From contig JALMQS010000055.1 of assembly GCA_024734495.1 (NCBI GenBank), forward strand, positions 7,869,386 through 7,933,385: a stretch of 64,000 nt of DNA, written 5' to 3'. Source of the stretch: Forficula auricularia (Eukaryota; Arthropoda; Insecta; Dermaptera; Forficulidae). Positions 55,166 to 64,000 of the stretch are shown here, piece by piece. Positions within the stretch are counted from its first letter, which is position 1; every line of letters starts with the position of its first letter. The position numbers were made by a program, and so were the translations under genes. Under the pieces are notes generated by a model, which was given only the letters and a program-made list of their open reading frames with translations, did no database searches and was not told the origin of the DNA.

Positions 55166-55317
55166 TATACTTTTCGAGGTATAATACTCTGACTGACGAA
55201 CAAACAGATATTGCAGCCAGACTACTAGGATCCCGATTTGCTTTTAAATGGAACCCCACAAAAACAAATTCCGAATGAAATAATTTATTGCCATGGCATT
55301 TTCAATCTTTTAAAAAC

Positions 55318-55352
55318 TTATATTTCGGAAGATCTTTACTTCTTCTTCAGTG
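55318..55352 (-). ncRNA. Degenerate hammerhead-like motif
   Basis: CUGAAGA, extra A, GAAG...CUUC, an extra C, GAAA, UAUAAG. Stem III and the NUH site are eroded. Confidence 0.3.
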
Positions 55353-55451
55353 TTTTAAAAGGTAAATGAAGCGTTATCACCATGAAATTTGCAGTAACAG
55401 GGGAAGATTTATTGGTAGAGTTAGTAAAATTAAAGCACACCTATTTTGGTT

Positions 55452-55730
55452 TCTTCTTCGAGTACCATACCCGAAACGGGTGTCGGCTCCTCTCCACATA
55501 TACCTGTGCTGAGTGTGCTTAGTTGTTTTACACAGATATATGGGATCTACTTTTTAACGCCGGTTCCGAACGGCTAATTTGGAGAGGTTACTAGGCAATT
55601 ATACTCTTGGTAGGTTGCCATTACTTTCCAAGAGGACGTGACTGCAAATATCTCATCTGCCGAGAATCGGTCTCGAACCAGCGATCTTCGAGTAAGCGAC
55701 CCAACACTCTAGCCACTGACCCACAGTCGC
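55452..55730 (-). mobile_element. tRNA-derived SINE, best copy, with target duplication
   Basis: Minus strand: tRNA-like head GGCGACTGTGGGTCAGTGGC, A box TGGCTAGAGTG at 55706-55716 and a perfect B box GGTTCGAGACC at 55669-55679, with normal tRNA spacing. The body ends CGGGTATGGTACTCGAAGAA. Direct repeats CTATTTTGGTT (55441-55451) and CTATTTTAGTT (55731-55741) flank it. The second copy is at 5888-6185. The absence of a clear poly-A tail suggests a partner LINE recognising the body end. Confidence 0.85.
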
Positions 55731-56097
55731 CTATTTTAGTTTAGATTCGTAAATCTGTATTTAATGATCGAATTGCAAGTATCAAATTAAATTTTTGCCA
55801 TCTCATATGAGTATAACGGGACTTGGATGCACCTTCTGCAGGACGGTGGGCAACCCACCTCCTGATACAAGTGCAATAAGAGTGAGATGTGATTCGTTCT
55901 TTTTCCTAGTCTGATTTATCGAAACTCATTTAAATTGGATTTTTATACGAGATTAGAAGCAATCAGTAAGTAGAGGAAATATAATATGAAGAGGTAGGTA
56001 ATGATGGTGGTTGCAGCTGAGGTCTTGGTGTGCAATAGGCCAGGACGGATTGGCGTGCATTCGCCTGGCAAATCAGCCAACTCTACTCTCTCTGCAC

Positions 56098-56245
56098 CAA
56101 GTAAGTATTCTTCCCAGGGTCGCTATGGGAATGCCGCGGGTAATGATCCAGATGACCAGCATGACGGTCACTCCGAATGCTGAGAAAGCTTACAACATCC
56201 ACTTCCGGTCATACTGCTCCTCCCGCCTCAGCCCTGGCACAAATG
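56098..56245 (-). pseudogene. Possible broken exon of a membrane protein
   Basis: On the minus strand one frame reads LSFVPGLRREEQYDRKWML (56250-56193), then after one-base shift AFSAFGVTVMLVIWIITRGI PIATLGR (56189-56110), a plausible transmembrane segment. The third codon positions are GC-rich, unlike the surroundings, and a CAG acceptor-like site precedes it. On the plus strand a GTAAGT donor-like site lies at 56101. It looks like a decayed exon or captured gene piece, but no family was recognised, and the plus-strand frames of 104 and 60 codons through the same bases cannot be excluded. Confidence 0.3.
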
Positions 56246-56249
56246 ACAA

Positions 56250-56595
56250 CTCTGCAAATGGCACTTGCTATTTATCTTCTCTCTCTCTTTCTTGTCAGAT
56301 TCTATCGGAAATTGTAGCTTCTTAAATTATAGAAAATTGACAGGGGAGTGGATGCTATTATTATTTATTACTGATATTCCTTGTGCTATGATTGGTATTC
56401 TACTAAGATCACATTATATAATTTTTAAATTTTATCTTTGTCACGGTTAATATGACCTCGGAAAAAAATATTTGAGCCCTTCACAGAATTTGACACAAAC
56501 TACGTCCGTGAACTCAGTTAGAAGACAAGTATCCAAATTGTAGAAATTCAGCTAGAAAAATAACAAAAACTTTTTTTAACAACAGCACTTCTTAA
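56250..56595. other. No gene seen
   Basis: A (TC)n-like CTTCTCTCTCTCTTTC tract at about 56276-56292; otherwise AT-rich. Confidence 0.4.
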
Positions 56596-57195
56596 TTTGT
56601 TTTTATCTTACCAATATGGGGTATGGTGAAGTATTGTAATCGTGAATGAATAGTGTTATGTAGTCGGTACGCCAGGGAGGCAATTACGGTATGACTGGGG
56701 GTGGCAATCGAAACTTGCCCCCGGGCGAGTATTGGATTTATAATTTAATAGATATTAATTATTTTTTTCAAAATGTCTATAGGGTTGTGTGTGTATGTTT
56801 CTATAATTTGTGTACGCTCTAGCTCAAAAAACCAATGAAAGTATCAAATATAAATTTTATTTTATATTGAGATTAAGAGCTGATTATATTTGGGTTGACA
56901 ACAAATTAGAGGGTTTAAAAATTCTAATCCTTTGTCCGATTTGGACCAATTGAAGAGTTAGCCTTGAATTATTAATAGTCTCTTGATCTTACTAATTATT
57001 AAATAACAATTCTTATATTATTAAAAAAATTGTATTAACTAAATCAAAATATTTCAAAAGGCAAATAGCCTATGTAGAGTTCAGTTTTACTTTTTGTAAA
57101 AATAATTTTTGAATTAATCCAAAACTGTAGCCCGATCTTGTCAAAATGTCTGTTAGTATTGTGTGTGTTACTGAATTTTATATAGTACTCTCCTA
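56596..57195 (+). repeat. Diverged GTATTGTAATCG repeat
   Basis: GGGGTATGGTGAAGTATTGT opens a unit that continues with AAAATGTCTATAGGGTTG, CTCTAGCTCAAAAAACCAAT and GAGATTAAGAGCTGATTATA, the same landmarks as in the ACTTTACCATACA MITEs. A second partial unit (AAAATGTCTGTTAGTATTG ... CTCCTAGCT) begins near 57140 and is interrupted by the hAT-like MITE. Confidence 0.55.
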
Positions 57196-57198
57196 GCT

Positions 57199-57445
57199 CA
57201 GCGTTTCCCAAACTTTTTCGATCGCGTAGCAGTATTTTTTGTAAAATATTTACACCGCCATTTTTGAAGTAAAAGACATATCATATTATTTAAAGTGATA
57301 ATTTATTTTAAATAGACTTTATTAATAAATTTCACATTTCACTGCTACATGTAGTATTAGCAAATTTTTTGTAAAATTATGTCATTTTTTTTTCTGTGAG
57401 TCTCTACTGGACCGCGAATTACAGACCACAGTTTGGAAAACAATG
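57199..57445. mobile_element. hAT-like MITE
   Basis: Starts CAGCGTTTCCCAAACTTTTT and ends GTTTGGAAAACAATG, imperfect inverted repeats typical of hAT MITEs. The flanks TCCTAGCT and CTCTAGCT look like a diverged 8-bp duplication; the uninterrupted target CTCTAGCTCAAAAAACC is visible at about 56818. 247 bp, no coding. Confidence 0.75.
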
Positions 57446-57763
57446 CTCTAGCTCAAAAACCAATGAAAGTATCGAAGCGAAATTTTATATTTAGATATTT
57501 TATTAACGAAAATGAATTTAATTCAAATATTTTAATAGATATGTTTATATTGCATATAGAGGGTCCAGCCCCTTGGGAGTTGAACCCAAGCACTAGTTTG
57601 CTTTCGGGCAGACCCTTGAGACAATCACCTCCAAAGATGAAAACATATAACGAAAGCTAAAAAAATGTATTTATTATTTTATATTTAAAGAGCTGAATAG
57701 GGTTGAAATTGAACGAAAAATTAGATGGCCCGATTTGTACCAAATTTTTTGCAGATTTACTCT
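57446..57763. other. No gene recognised
   Basis: Continuation of the repeat split by the hAT-like MITE (CTCTAGCTCAAAAACCAATG), then AT-rich DNA. A 75-codon frame at 57433-57660 shows no domain. Confidence 0.4.
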
Positions 57764-58286
57764 TTAAAGAGGTTCTTTCGCGACAATCCACACAAAAAGT
57801 TTTAGCCTCGTAATCACTCTATAAATATGAACAGTGCTAAGATTTTAGGTTATGTTTTTTAACGTGACTGTACTTTTTACATTACTATTATATATTCTCT
57901 TTATGAATGGATCGTTTCCAAAACATTGATATTATATCCCCTCCACTAAAAATAATCGCCCAAATATGTTTTTTTTATTTTTTATCAATACTACGAGGTA
58001 AATAATTTCATTTTTTTAACTTACTCCGAATATATTATTCTAACAAATATTAGATTTTCATCAAGATGGTGAAAGTCCCTCAATGAAAAGAAATAAAATA
58101 ATGATCATTTTCCCACCCTTTCCCAATCTACCATAGTAAAAAGTTCATTTTTAATTGGAATTATTTCATGTTTGGTGTGGTAAATCGTCTTCAAATATTA
58201 ACAGTGTGTTTATTAAGCTTTTAATGACTTATATTCAAGTTTCGAAGACTTCTTGAATTTTTACATTTGTGAAAGAACTGCCTTAA
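57764..58286. mobile_element. TTAA-flanked MITE, copy 2
   Basis: Bounded by TTAA at 57764-57767 and 58283-58286. The right end, GTGAAAGAACTGCCTTAA, gives the better form of the terminal repeat, TTAAGGCAGTTCTTTCAC. Direct-orientation copy of 41586-42125, roughly 85-90% alike by eye. Confidence 0.75.
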
Positions 58287-59439
58287 GACTCTGTGACACC
58301 AATGGGTGAAAAATCAATTTGATTTTTTTTTTAATTTAATTTATACGTCGGGGGCAGGTGTATGGTAAAGTCAAGTTTGCCAGATGGGTTGACACCCCTG
58401 ATTGTAAATGAACAGTGAATACAAAACTAGCTAAATTAAAGCGACATAACCGGAGTTTCCAATGAAATATTAACAAATCACAGAAGATAGACTACATTTT
58501 TTTTAACTCAATAATTTAAACTAAATATCCGATCGTTTTAGTTAAATGCAAACAAACCAGTTCGTTATTTTAACATAAACTTTTGACACAACTATATATT
58601 TTCAATTTATTTTTTATTTTTTAACATATTAGAATCAAGTTTTGGGAGCAGTTCTGATTAATATGGACACCAATTCAAAATGAAAAATTCTTTTTAATAA
58701 TAAAATGAAAGTAGTAAAAATTAAGAAAGATATATAAAAAATTATCAGTCATTAATGGGTTCTCGTGTATCATCTGTCCGCGGCTGGACTTTTTCAATCC
58801 AAACAAGGCGATTGCGTGGGGATCAATAATATTTTGATTCACTATAAATAAATAAATGGAGAGAGAAGGAAAAAAATATATATTTCTTTTGATAAAGCCG
58901 CAAAGATCAGGAAATAATAATAATAATAATAAAAAATCTTAAAGTGTTTTTATTCGATCTAGCGTGATTGGACAATTGCATCATGGCTAAATTTAAATCC
59001 TGCAACTTTTGGAGAAAAAAATGCAAATTGAAACAATTTAACAAAATCAATGGAAAAAGGTGGGTGGGATGTTATCAAAACAAGCTACAAAATCAGAATA
59101 CAAAAAAATTAATTATAATATTTTATTAATAGGACAAGTAGTTGAGATTCGAAGCAGAGGTAAGTCATCCGACATGGAAGGAATTTATCTTTTCTTTTTT
59201 TATTTAATCAGAGAAATAAATAATGTATGTATTGGTGTATGTAGTTGGTTATTATTTTATTTATTTATTTTTTTGAGTCTGGTATGAAAATTTGTTCGTA
59301 TTTTATGTTTAAAACATGAACCCTCTCCAAATTTTAGTTCAATAGAATTTTTTTGAGGTAGTCCAAGAATTTTGAAAATCTAATAAATGCATAAAAAATT
59401 TTTTTTCCAAAATTTGTATTCTATATATACATAAATTGT
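58287..59439. other. No gene seen
   Basis: AT-rich; (AAT)n at about 58915-58932. TGTATGGTAAAGTCAAG at 58369-58385 is an isolated end of the ACTTTACCATACA MITE. A 75-codon frame at 59060-59287 is not recognised. Confidence 0.45.
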
Positions 59440-59580
59440 TTCTCTATATAAAAAAAAATAACTGCCTGAAAATTTCAGCTCAAAATATACATTTTTTAAG
59501 GTCGATCAAAATTTTGGTAGATTTTAGTCGTTGATGTTTGGCGTTTTCGAACGACCTTTAAATATTAATATTAAGACTTG
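59440..59580 (-). repeat. Single reversed copy of the 7256-7915 tandem unit
   Basis: The reverse complement contains AATATTAATATTTAAAGGTC, AACGCCAAACATCAACGA and TATATTTTGAGCTGAAATTT in the order of 7256-7370. Confidence 0.6.
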
Positions 59581-59612
59581 ATTTTATTTTTACTATCTAT
59601 ACTATAACACGA

Positions 59613-59638
59613 CACGATCCTTAGTTTGGGAACCGCTG
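59613..59638 (-). repeat. hAT-type terminal fragment
   Basis: Minus strand CAGCGGTTCCCAAACTAAGG is a typical hAT MITE end. The region 60491-60530 (CCGCGCCACAATGGTTGAAA then AGCACTG) could be the opposite end of one element of about 0.9 kb. Confidence 0.5.
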
Positions 59639-59999
59639 ATCTATTCTATTATTATTATTAATTATTAATATGAAATTTTTCGAGGATGTTAATTCTCCTG
59701 AAATGGGGCTTAATTTTTCTTGTTGTTGAACATAACAACAAAGAAAATAATTTTTGTTTTCTTGATTCATAAAGAGAATAAATAAAAATGCAAAAACCGA
59801 ACCCCCTCCTTACCAAATTCATCAAAACCTTGCAATTTTTGGTTGGGGAGTATATAATATTTTTAAAAGTTTTTACTAAACTTTTTATCACAAATTCACG
59901 AAAATAATAACCCATTGTGATAAAACTCAGCTTTAAACTTACAAATGAATCACAAAATCATTAATTTTCTGGGCCCTGTTAGACATTCATATAAATTAT

Positions 60000-60395
60000 T
60001 TATACATAAAATATGATAAATGTATATAATTTATAGTTTCGAAGGTTTGATATTCATCATCAGTTTTTATAATTAAATATATTTTATCTGTTCAAATACC
60101 CGAATGGAAATAGATGTACATCGTTTTGTTGTTATAGTAAGCTGATCACATACAAATCTATTGGATTGTTATATCATCGGCTTGCTATAACAACAAAATG
60201 AATTTATCTATATCCAATCGGTTATTTGAACCCATGAGAAATAACAGATAAAATATTTCTAATTAAAAAGACTGATTATGAAAATCAAACTTTCGAGAGT
60301 ATTAGTATCTAGCAAATAAATTATATATGTTATATACATATTTATATATGGTATATATTTAGGAGGACAACCTCATTGATTTCTTTTTCAATTCT
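60000..60395. mobile_element. Palindromic hammerhead-type element (CUAUAG subfamily), eroded
   Basis: A minus-strand core at 60030-60063 and a mutated plus-strand core at 60272-60300 surround two inverted GCTATAACAACAAAATGAAT-type blocks (about 60127-60145 and 60181-60205). Ends ...GGAGGACAACCTCATTGATT at about 60361-60385. Same plan as 48116-48435. Confidence 0.6.
60030..60063 (-). ncRNA. Eroded hammerhead-like motif
   Basis: CUGAUGA, extra U, GAAUAU...ACCUUC, GAAA, CUAUAA. Stem II has mismatches and the UC cleavage site is lost. Confidence 0.35.
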
Positions 60396-61233
60396 TTCTA
60401 GAATTTAATATTTGAATTCAAATATTATAAGTAGGTACTGAAAATCAATTCATTCTTAATTTTTAGCGGCACATTGTCAAAAATTTAGGGTCACTCTAGT
60501 GTACCGCGCCACAATGGTTGAAAAGCACTGCTTTAACTATATATGTATATAAAAGAAAATAGAAGAAAAAAATATTTCTCTTATATAAAAAGTTTTAAAT
60601 TATTAAGAAAAAAAGCTTCAATTTTATCGCCTAAGAATTCATCTCTTGTAAATTGAGTGATGGATAAAAAAATCAAGGAATTGATTCTCTCTGAGATTAG
60701 AGAGAACTATCTCGAAATGTCGAAACCACAAATCAGTATGAGAAACCAATAGACAGACAGTTGAGGATCTCGTTAAGTCAGAGACCGCGGAAAATCGGGG
60801 CAAAAGCAAAAATGTTGCCGAATCATAGGTATATATATAGAGAGAGAAAGAGAAGAAGAAGATTGCCAGAAGGCAAAAAAATAATTCAGTAGCATCAATT
60901 GCATCGAAAAGATGATGTATTCAAAAGTCAAGAATCAAGGTGTGCTGTTGTGGTTTTTCTAAACGGATAGTGACATTGAAGAGTTTACAAAAGAGAGGAC
61001 ACGGAATGCCAACACAGAGCAGTCAAAAGAGAAGAGCTGGCAGCCGAAGACATATGAGAAACGGTGAAGAACAAACCAATACCATCAGTGGGGACCGAAA
61101 CGGATTGATGATTAAATATGAATAGATAACTGGAAGAAAAAGTGGAAACTTGACTCGGTATTACAATTTTGCTGAATTCAGTTAACTTATTGGAAAGGTG
61201 TAGTTGATTAATAAACTCATTTTATATCAGAGG
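60396..61233. other. No gene seen
   Basis: A somewhat less AT-rich stretch; a 61-codon plus-strand frame (60940-61125) is Lys/Arg-rich without recognised domain. (GA)n-like GAGAGAGAAAGAGAAGAAGA at about 60839-60860. Confidence 0.4.
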
Positions 61234-61490
61234 GGACATCCATAAATTACATCACAGTATGGGATCATCTCGGATTCGTGACAAAATGTGACAGGGGCTC
61301 AGGAGATCCTAAAAATTGTGATGTCACAAAAGCCAAATTAAAATTTTTTCGAATATAAATAAGAAATATAAATGTGATAGTGTGACGTCACAATACAGGG
61401 GAGCTCAATGAAAATGTGACACAGGGGGAAGGGGGTCCAAAAATTTTGAAATTCGTGTTAGGTAATTTATAAATGGCCCGGCCTCAGAGA
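61234..61490. mobile_element. MITE with TCCATAAATTACATCAC ends
   Basis: Left end GGGGACATCCATAAATTACA faces right end GGTAATTTATAAATGGCCCG inverted. GTGATGTCACAA and GTGACGTCACAA occur as subterminal repeats and GGGGCTCAGGAGATCC / GGGGAGCTCAATG as further short inverted words. About 257 bp, no coding. Confidence 0.6.
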
Positions 61491-61504
61491 ATTCTGATAG
61501 AAAT

Positions 61505-62215
61505 AAAGAAAATTACAAGAGGATGTCATATATTAGATCCGAGATGGGATGGATTATTTTTAACCAACTTCAAAAAAGGAGGAGGTTCTCAATTCGACTG
61601 AATTTTTTGTCTATGTTACTCGATTTCTTCGTCAATTGTGAACCGATTTTGATGATTTTTTTTGCATTGTGTTCAGTATAGTTTCCGATTGGTAAAAAAC
61701 TAAATTTAATTTGTATTGGACCTTTTTTGTTAAGTATGTTCACCTATAACTTCTTTGTTTATGAACCTGTTTATTTCTTTGTTTATGTTTATTTGTTTTG
61801 TTTATATAATTTTGAAGTCGGTTTTATTTTTTTTATAAAAATTATGAATTATTAATTATATGACAGAAGGGTGGTTTTTTCCCCTATCGGGAATCGAACC
61901 CGAGTGCCAATAATTGCCTACCCTGTGAGGTGCTAAATCCTCTGACATAATATGTGAATATGTATTATGTAAATGCGCTAAATATTTCACTCAATAGACC
62001 GCGAAATTATACAATTGAAGATTTAAATCTTTGAGTGAAATTTTTATCGCGTTTACGTATGTCAGAGGGTAGCTAATTGGCCCGGATTGCTATTATTGGC
62101 ACTCGGGTTTGATTCACGAGGGGGTAAAAAACAAGTCTTCTGTCATAAGTATAATTAAAAATAATCCATTCCATCTAGGATCTAATAGATGACACCCTCT
62201 TGTGATTTTCTTACA
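61505..62215. mobile_element. Palindrome with tRNA-like T-arm words, split by a GACTTC repeat
   Basis: Left end AAGAAAATTACAAGAGGATG is inverted at the right end CACCCTCTTGTGATTTTCTT; both arms carry TATTAGATCCGAGATGG or complement, GACAGAAGG and a GGGAATCGAACCCGAG box. That box is a perfect tRNA B-box on the minus strand (left arm). A GACTTC repeat copy (61557-61835) interrupts the left arm. Half copies are at 4321, 23285 and 32797. Confidence 0.75.
61557..61835 (+). repeat. Short GACTTC repeat copy, nested
   Basis: AACTTCAAAAAAGGAGGAGG to TTTGAAGTCGGTTTTATTTT, lacking the inner palindrome. Inserted at TTAA-like sequence in the left arm of the enclosing palindrome. Confidence 0.65.
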
Positions 62216-62815
62216 AGCCCATTTGCAGGAACGGATTAACAATTAAACTCAATAGGTATGTGCTTAGCTCTATCAAGGAAAAGGACCACAATAGAAATTT
62301 AATTGATGTTACTTTATCATCTAGTAAAATTTGAACGATTTGCTCAGCGTTATCAAAACCCAGAGGACTTGGAAACTAATTTTTTGATTGAATTTCACTT
62401 CAAGTTTACTATAACAAATAATGCAAAAACAAGTTAAATTAATTCAACCTTCCTTCAGTCCAGTGATAAATGATTTAATTGTATATAGTAAGAAACTTTG
62501 ATTGGTAAATGTCTCTATGATATAGGTGTGGGTAATCAATTATACTTGATAATATCAATTTTTTTTAATATATATTAAGTTTAATTAATTTTTAAATTTA
62601 TAAAATAAATGTAGAAGACAAAATTGATCGTGTGCTTTTCCAAATGTTTACTTTCCCTGCATATGGTATAAGTAAAGTAATGTTTTCACTTCAGAAGGTT
62701 CACTTTTCAAAGTCTTCTATCTCTAAAAGTATAAAAGTTAATTTCCCCGGACGACTCCAAGTGATAGTAATGGAAGCCCTTAAGATATAGAAACTGAGTT
62801 TAGAAAAATAAAACT
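62216..62815. other. No gene seen
   Basis: AT-rich; no recognisable feature. Confidence 0.5.
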
Positions 62816-63122
62816 TGATTTGTGGGCGTCAGAGTAAAAAAATAAAAATTCACTGGCTGGTGTGTTTATGCACTGCTATCTATATCTCTACATCAGTAAG
62901 TTACAGAAAACGAAATTTGAAACTTAAGATGAGTTCTCCTTGTTGAGGATTTTGATTAAAGTGCTTGATTCGATACTCTCTCTTTAAAACAATAATATGG
63001 GTCTTGTGGGCGTCAGAGCCAATATTAACCCTAAAATCCAATGGTGTGTGTGTATGTGCACACAGCTATATCTCACTATCAGTAAATCAGAGAGCAACCA
63101 AATTTGAAACTTAAGTATTACA
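62816..63122 (+). repeat. Two tandem ~117-bp segments, period 183
   Basis: TTGTGGGCGTCAGAG starts both copies (62820 and 63004). Each continues with a CTGGTGTGTTTATGCAC-type tract, TATATCTC, ATCAGTAA and AAATTTGAAACTTAAG. Diverged to perhaps 70%. Confidence 0.6.
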
Positions 63123-63325
63123 AGTTTTGCCATTGGTATTTTTTTCTCTTAAAAGAAACACTGTTAGAATATTTTTTTGATATCAGAAAATTCGTAGGGG
63201 ATGATTTCAAAAAAGACGAGGTTATAAGTAAAAGTCGTGTGATTAGTCTTGAAATAGTTAATTAAATTATACAAGGTGAGTTTCCCAAATAAAACAAATA
63301 TATTTAAAGTTTTATCTTGATAGTA

Positions 63326-63770
63326 CACTCAGTTAAAAATTCCTTATACAGGGTGGGGCATAAAGATCTACCTCATTTTGAAGAGGTATAAAAAATGAAA
63401 TGTTTTTTTCAAAAATATATTCAGTTTTTTTCTAGTTAAATTTTTTCATTTTTTTATACCTCTTCAAAATGTAGATCTTTATGCCCCATCCTGTATAATT
63501 TTACTATAAAATATGGCAAGTCCGGCCTCAAAACTTTTTAGTACCTAATATTACATACCAGTATTGTAACCTTACAACATATTTTTAGTAATATCTATCT
63601 AATTAATACAAGAAAAAAGTAAAGTTACAATTTATTTTTGTATTTTTGTAAAGAGTTAATGTGATTTTACCAATAGAATATAGTATTATTTTTACTATAC
63701 GCACTCTTGTAAATTTTCTATCTATTTGTATTGTAAAGATTTAGTAAATTTACAATTTTTTTTAACAGTG
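63326..63770. mobile_element. TA-flanked MITE with CACT...TTAAAAA ends
   Basis: CACTCAGTTAAAAATTCC at the left faces TTTTTTTTAACAGTG at the right, and TA (63324-63325 and 63771-63772) flanks both, as in Tc1/mariner-type MITEs. It interrupts the hammerhead palindrome and itself contains another MITE. Confidence 0.7.
63349..63493. mobile_element. Innermost TA-flanked MITE
   Basis: CAGGGTGGGGCATAAAGATC at the left and its near-complement GATCTTTATGCCCCATCCTG at the right, with about 50-bp arms including ACCTC-TTGAAGAGGTATAAAAAATGAAA. TA duplication at 63347-63348 and 63494-63495. 145 bp, well preserved and so probably young. Confidence 0.85.
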
Positions 63771-63879
63771 TATATATTTCGGGTTATTGAATAAAGTTAG
63801 TTCGATGTATACAGTTGTATGATAATTACAGGGAAAATTAAATGAAACTAAGTTTAATTAGTCTTCTTAAGTACCTATC

Positions 63880-63918
63880 TGCTCAGAAGATGGGTTAATA
63901 ACCTGAAATATATATCGA
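63880..63918 (+). ncRNA. Hammerhead-like motif, one core change
   Basis: CAGAAGA (U4 changed to A), extra U, stem II GGGUU/AACCU, GAAA, self-complementary UAUAUA, UC, GAG. Everything but U4 fits the UAUAUA subfamily seen at 11776. Confidence 0.45.
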
Positions 63919-64000
63919 GATAAAACTTTAAATATATTTATGTTGTTCGGTGATAAAGTTGAGGTACTAAGGCCTCCTGAGAACAGTTGGTGGCTGCTCT

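Larger units (their letters stand above)
63265..63960. mobile_element. Hammerhead-type palindrome (UAUAUA subfamily) with two nested MITEs
   Basis: Left arm AAATAAAACAAATATATTTA ... TTTTATCTTGATA is cut at 63323, and resumes after 63770 with TATATATTTCGGGTTATTGA. Right arm GAAATATATATCGAGATAAA ends TTTAAATATATTTATG. A hammerhead-like core lies in the right part (63884-63916). The interruption is the MITE at 63326-63770. Confidence 0.7.

Overview
This is AT-rich, gene-poor, intron- or intergenic-like DNA from a eukaryote. The mix of elements (mariner, Tc1-like, pogo-like, hAT, Helitron, 3' stubs of non-LTR retrotransposons, tRNA-derived SINEs, many foldback/MITE-like palindromes and Penelope-like remnants with hammerhead-like cores) suggests an invertebrate, most likely an arthropod. 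The species cannot be read from the sequence. A run of exactly 100 N (53615-53714) shows it is a draft assembly scaffold. No intact host gene was recognised. Almost all open frames are short and AT-driven; the coding stretches with real family resemblance are decayed transposon genes.

Layout. 0-3 kb: a partial ORF off the left edge behind a tRNA-Lys-like primer site, a non-LTR reverse-transcriptase (RT) 3' stub, a hAT remnant with 8-bp target duplication, a hammerhead-type palindrome and a second RT stub. 5-10 kb: tandem and inverted repeats, a tRNA-SINE with target duplication, and a 0.9-kb foldback with about 283-bp arms. 10-17 kb: a 48-bp element tail with target duplication, RT stubs (the longest at 13185-13826, 213 codons), and a 2-kb compound palindrome. 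20-24 kb: a non-autonomous Helitron with a G-rich interior, a pogo-like MITE, and the first of three copies of a MITE with ACTTTACCATACA ends. 25-36 kb: a ~1-kb foldback, two more of those MITEs, several perfect palindromes and an internally deleted mariner. 36-44 kb: a (TA)n tract, a hAT-like element and a Tc1-like transposon with ~180-bp terminal repeats and a broken transposase. 44-53 kb: SINEs, three further hammerhead palindromes (one nested inside a foldback with an 11-bp duplication) and another RT stub. 53.7-64 kb: a gap, a foldback, a SINE, a short GC-richer stretch that may be a broken exon, hAT and other MITEs, and a three-deep nest of elements at the right edge.

The unifying signal is a family of palindromic elements that carry a hammerhead-ribozyme-like core (CUGANGA, stem II, GAAA). 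The better copies fall into three subfamilies distinguished by a self-complementary stem III (CG, CUAUAG or UAUAUA), and all carry one extra nucleotide before stem II. Hammerheads with very short stem III are known in Penelope-like retroelements, so these look like terminal parts of such elements. Palindromic stem III sequences would suit dimeric cleavage. No reverse transcriptase of Penelope type is visible here, so the autonomous partner, if any, lies elsewhere.
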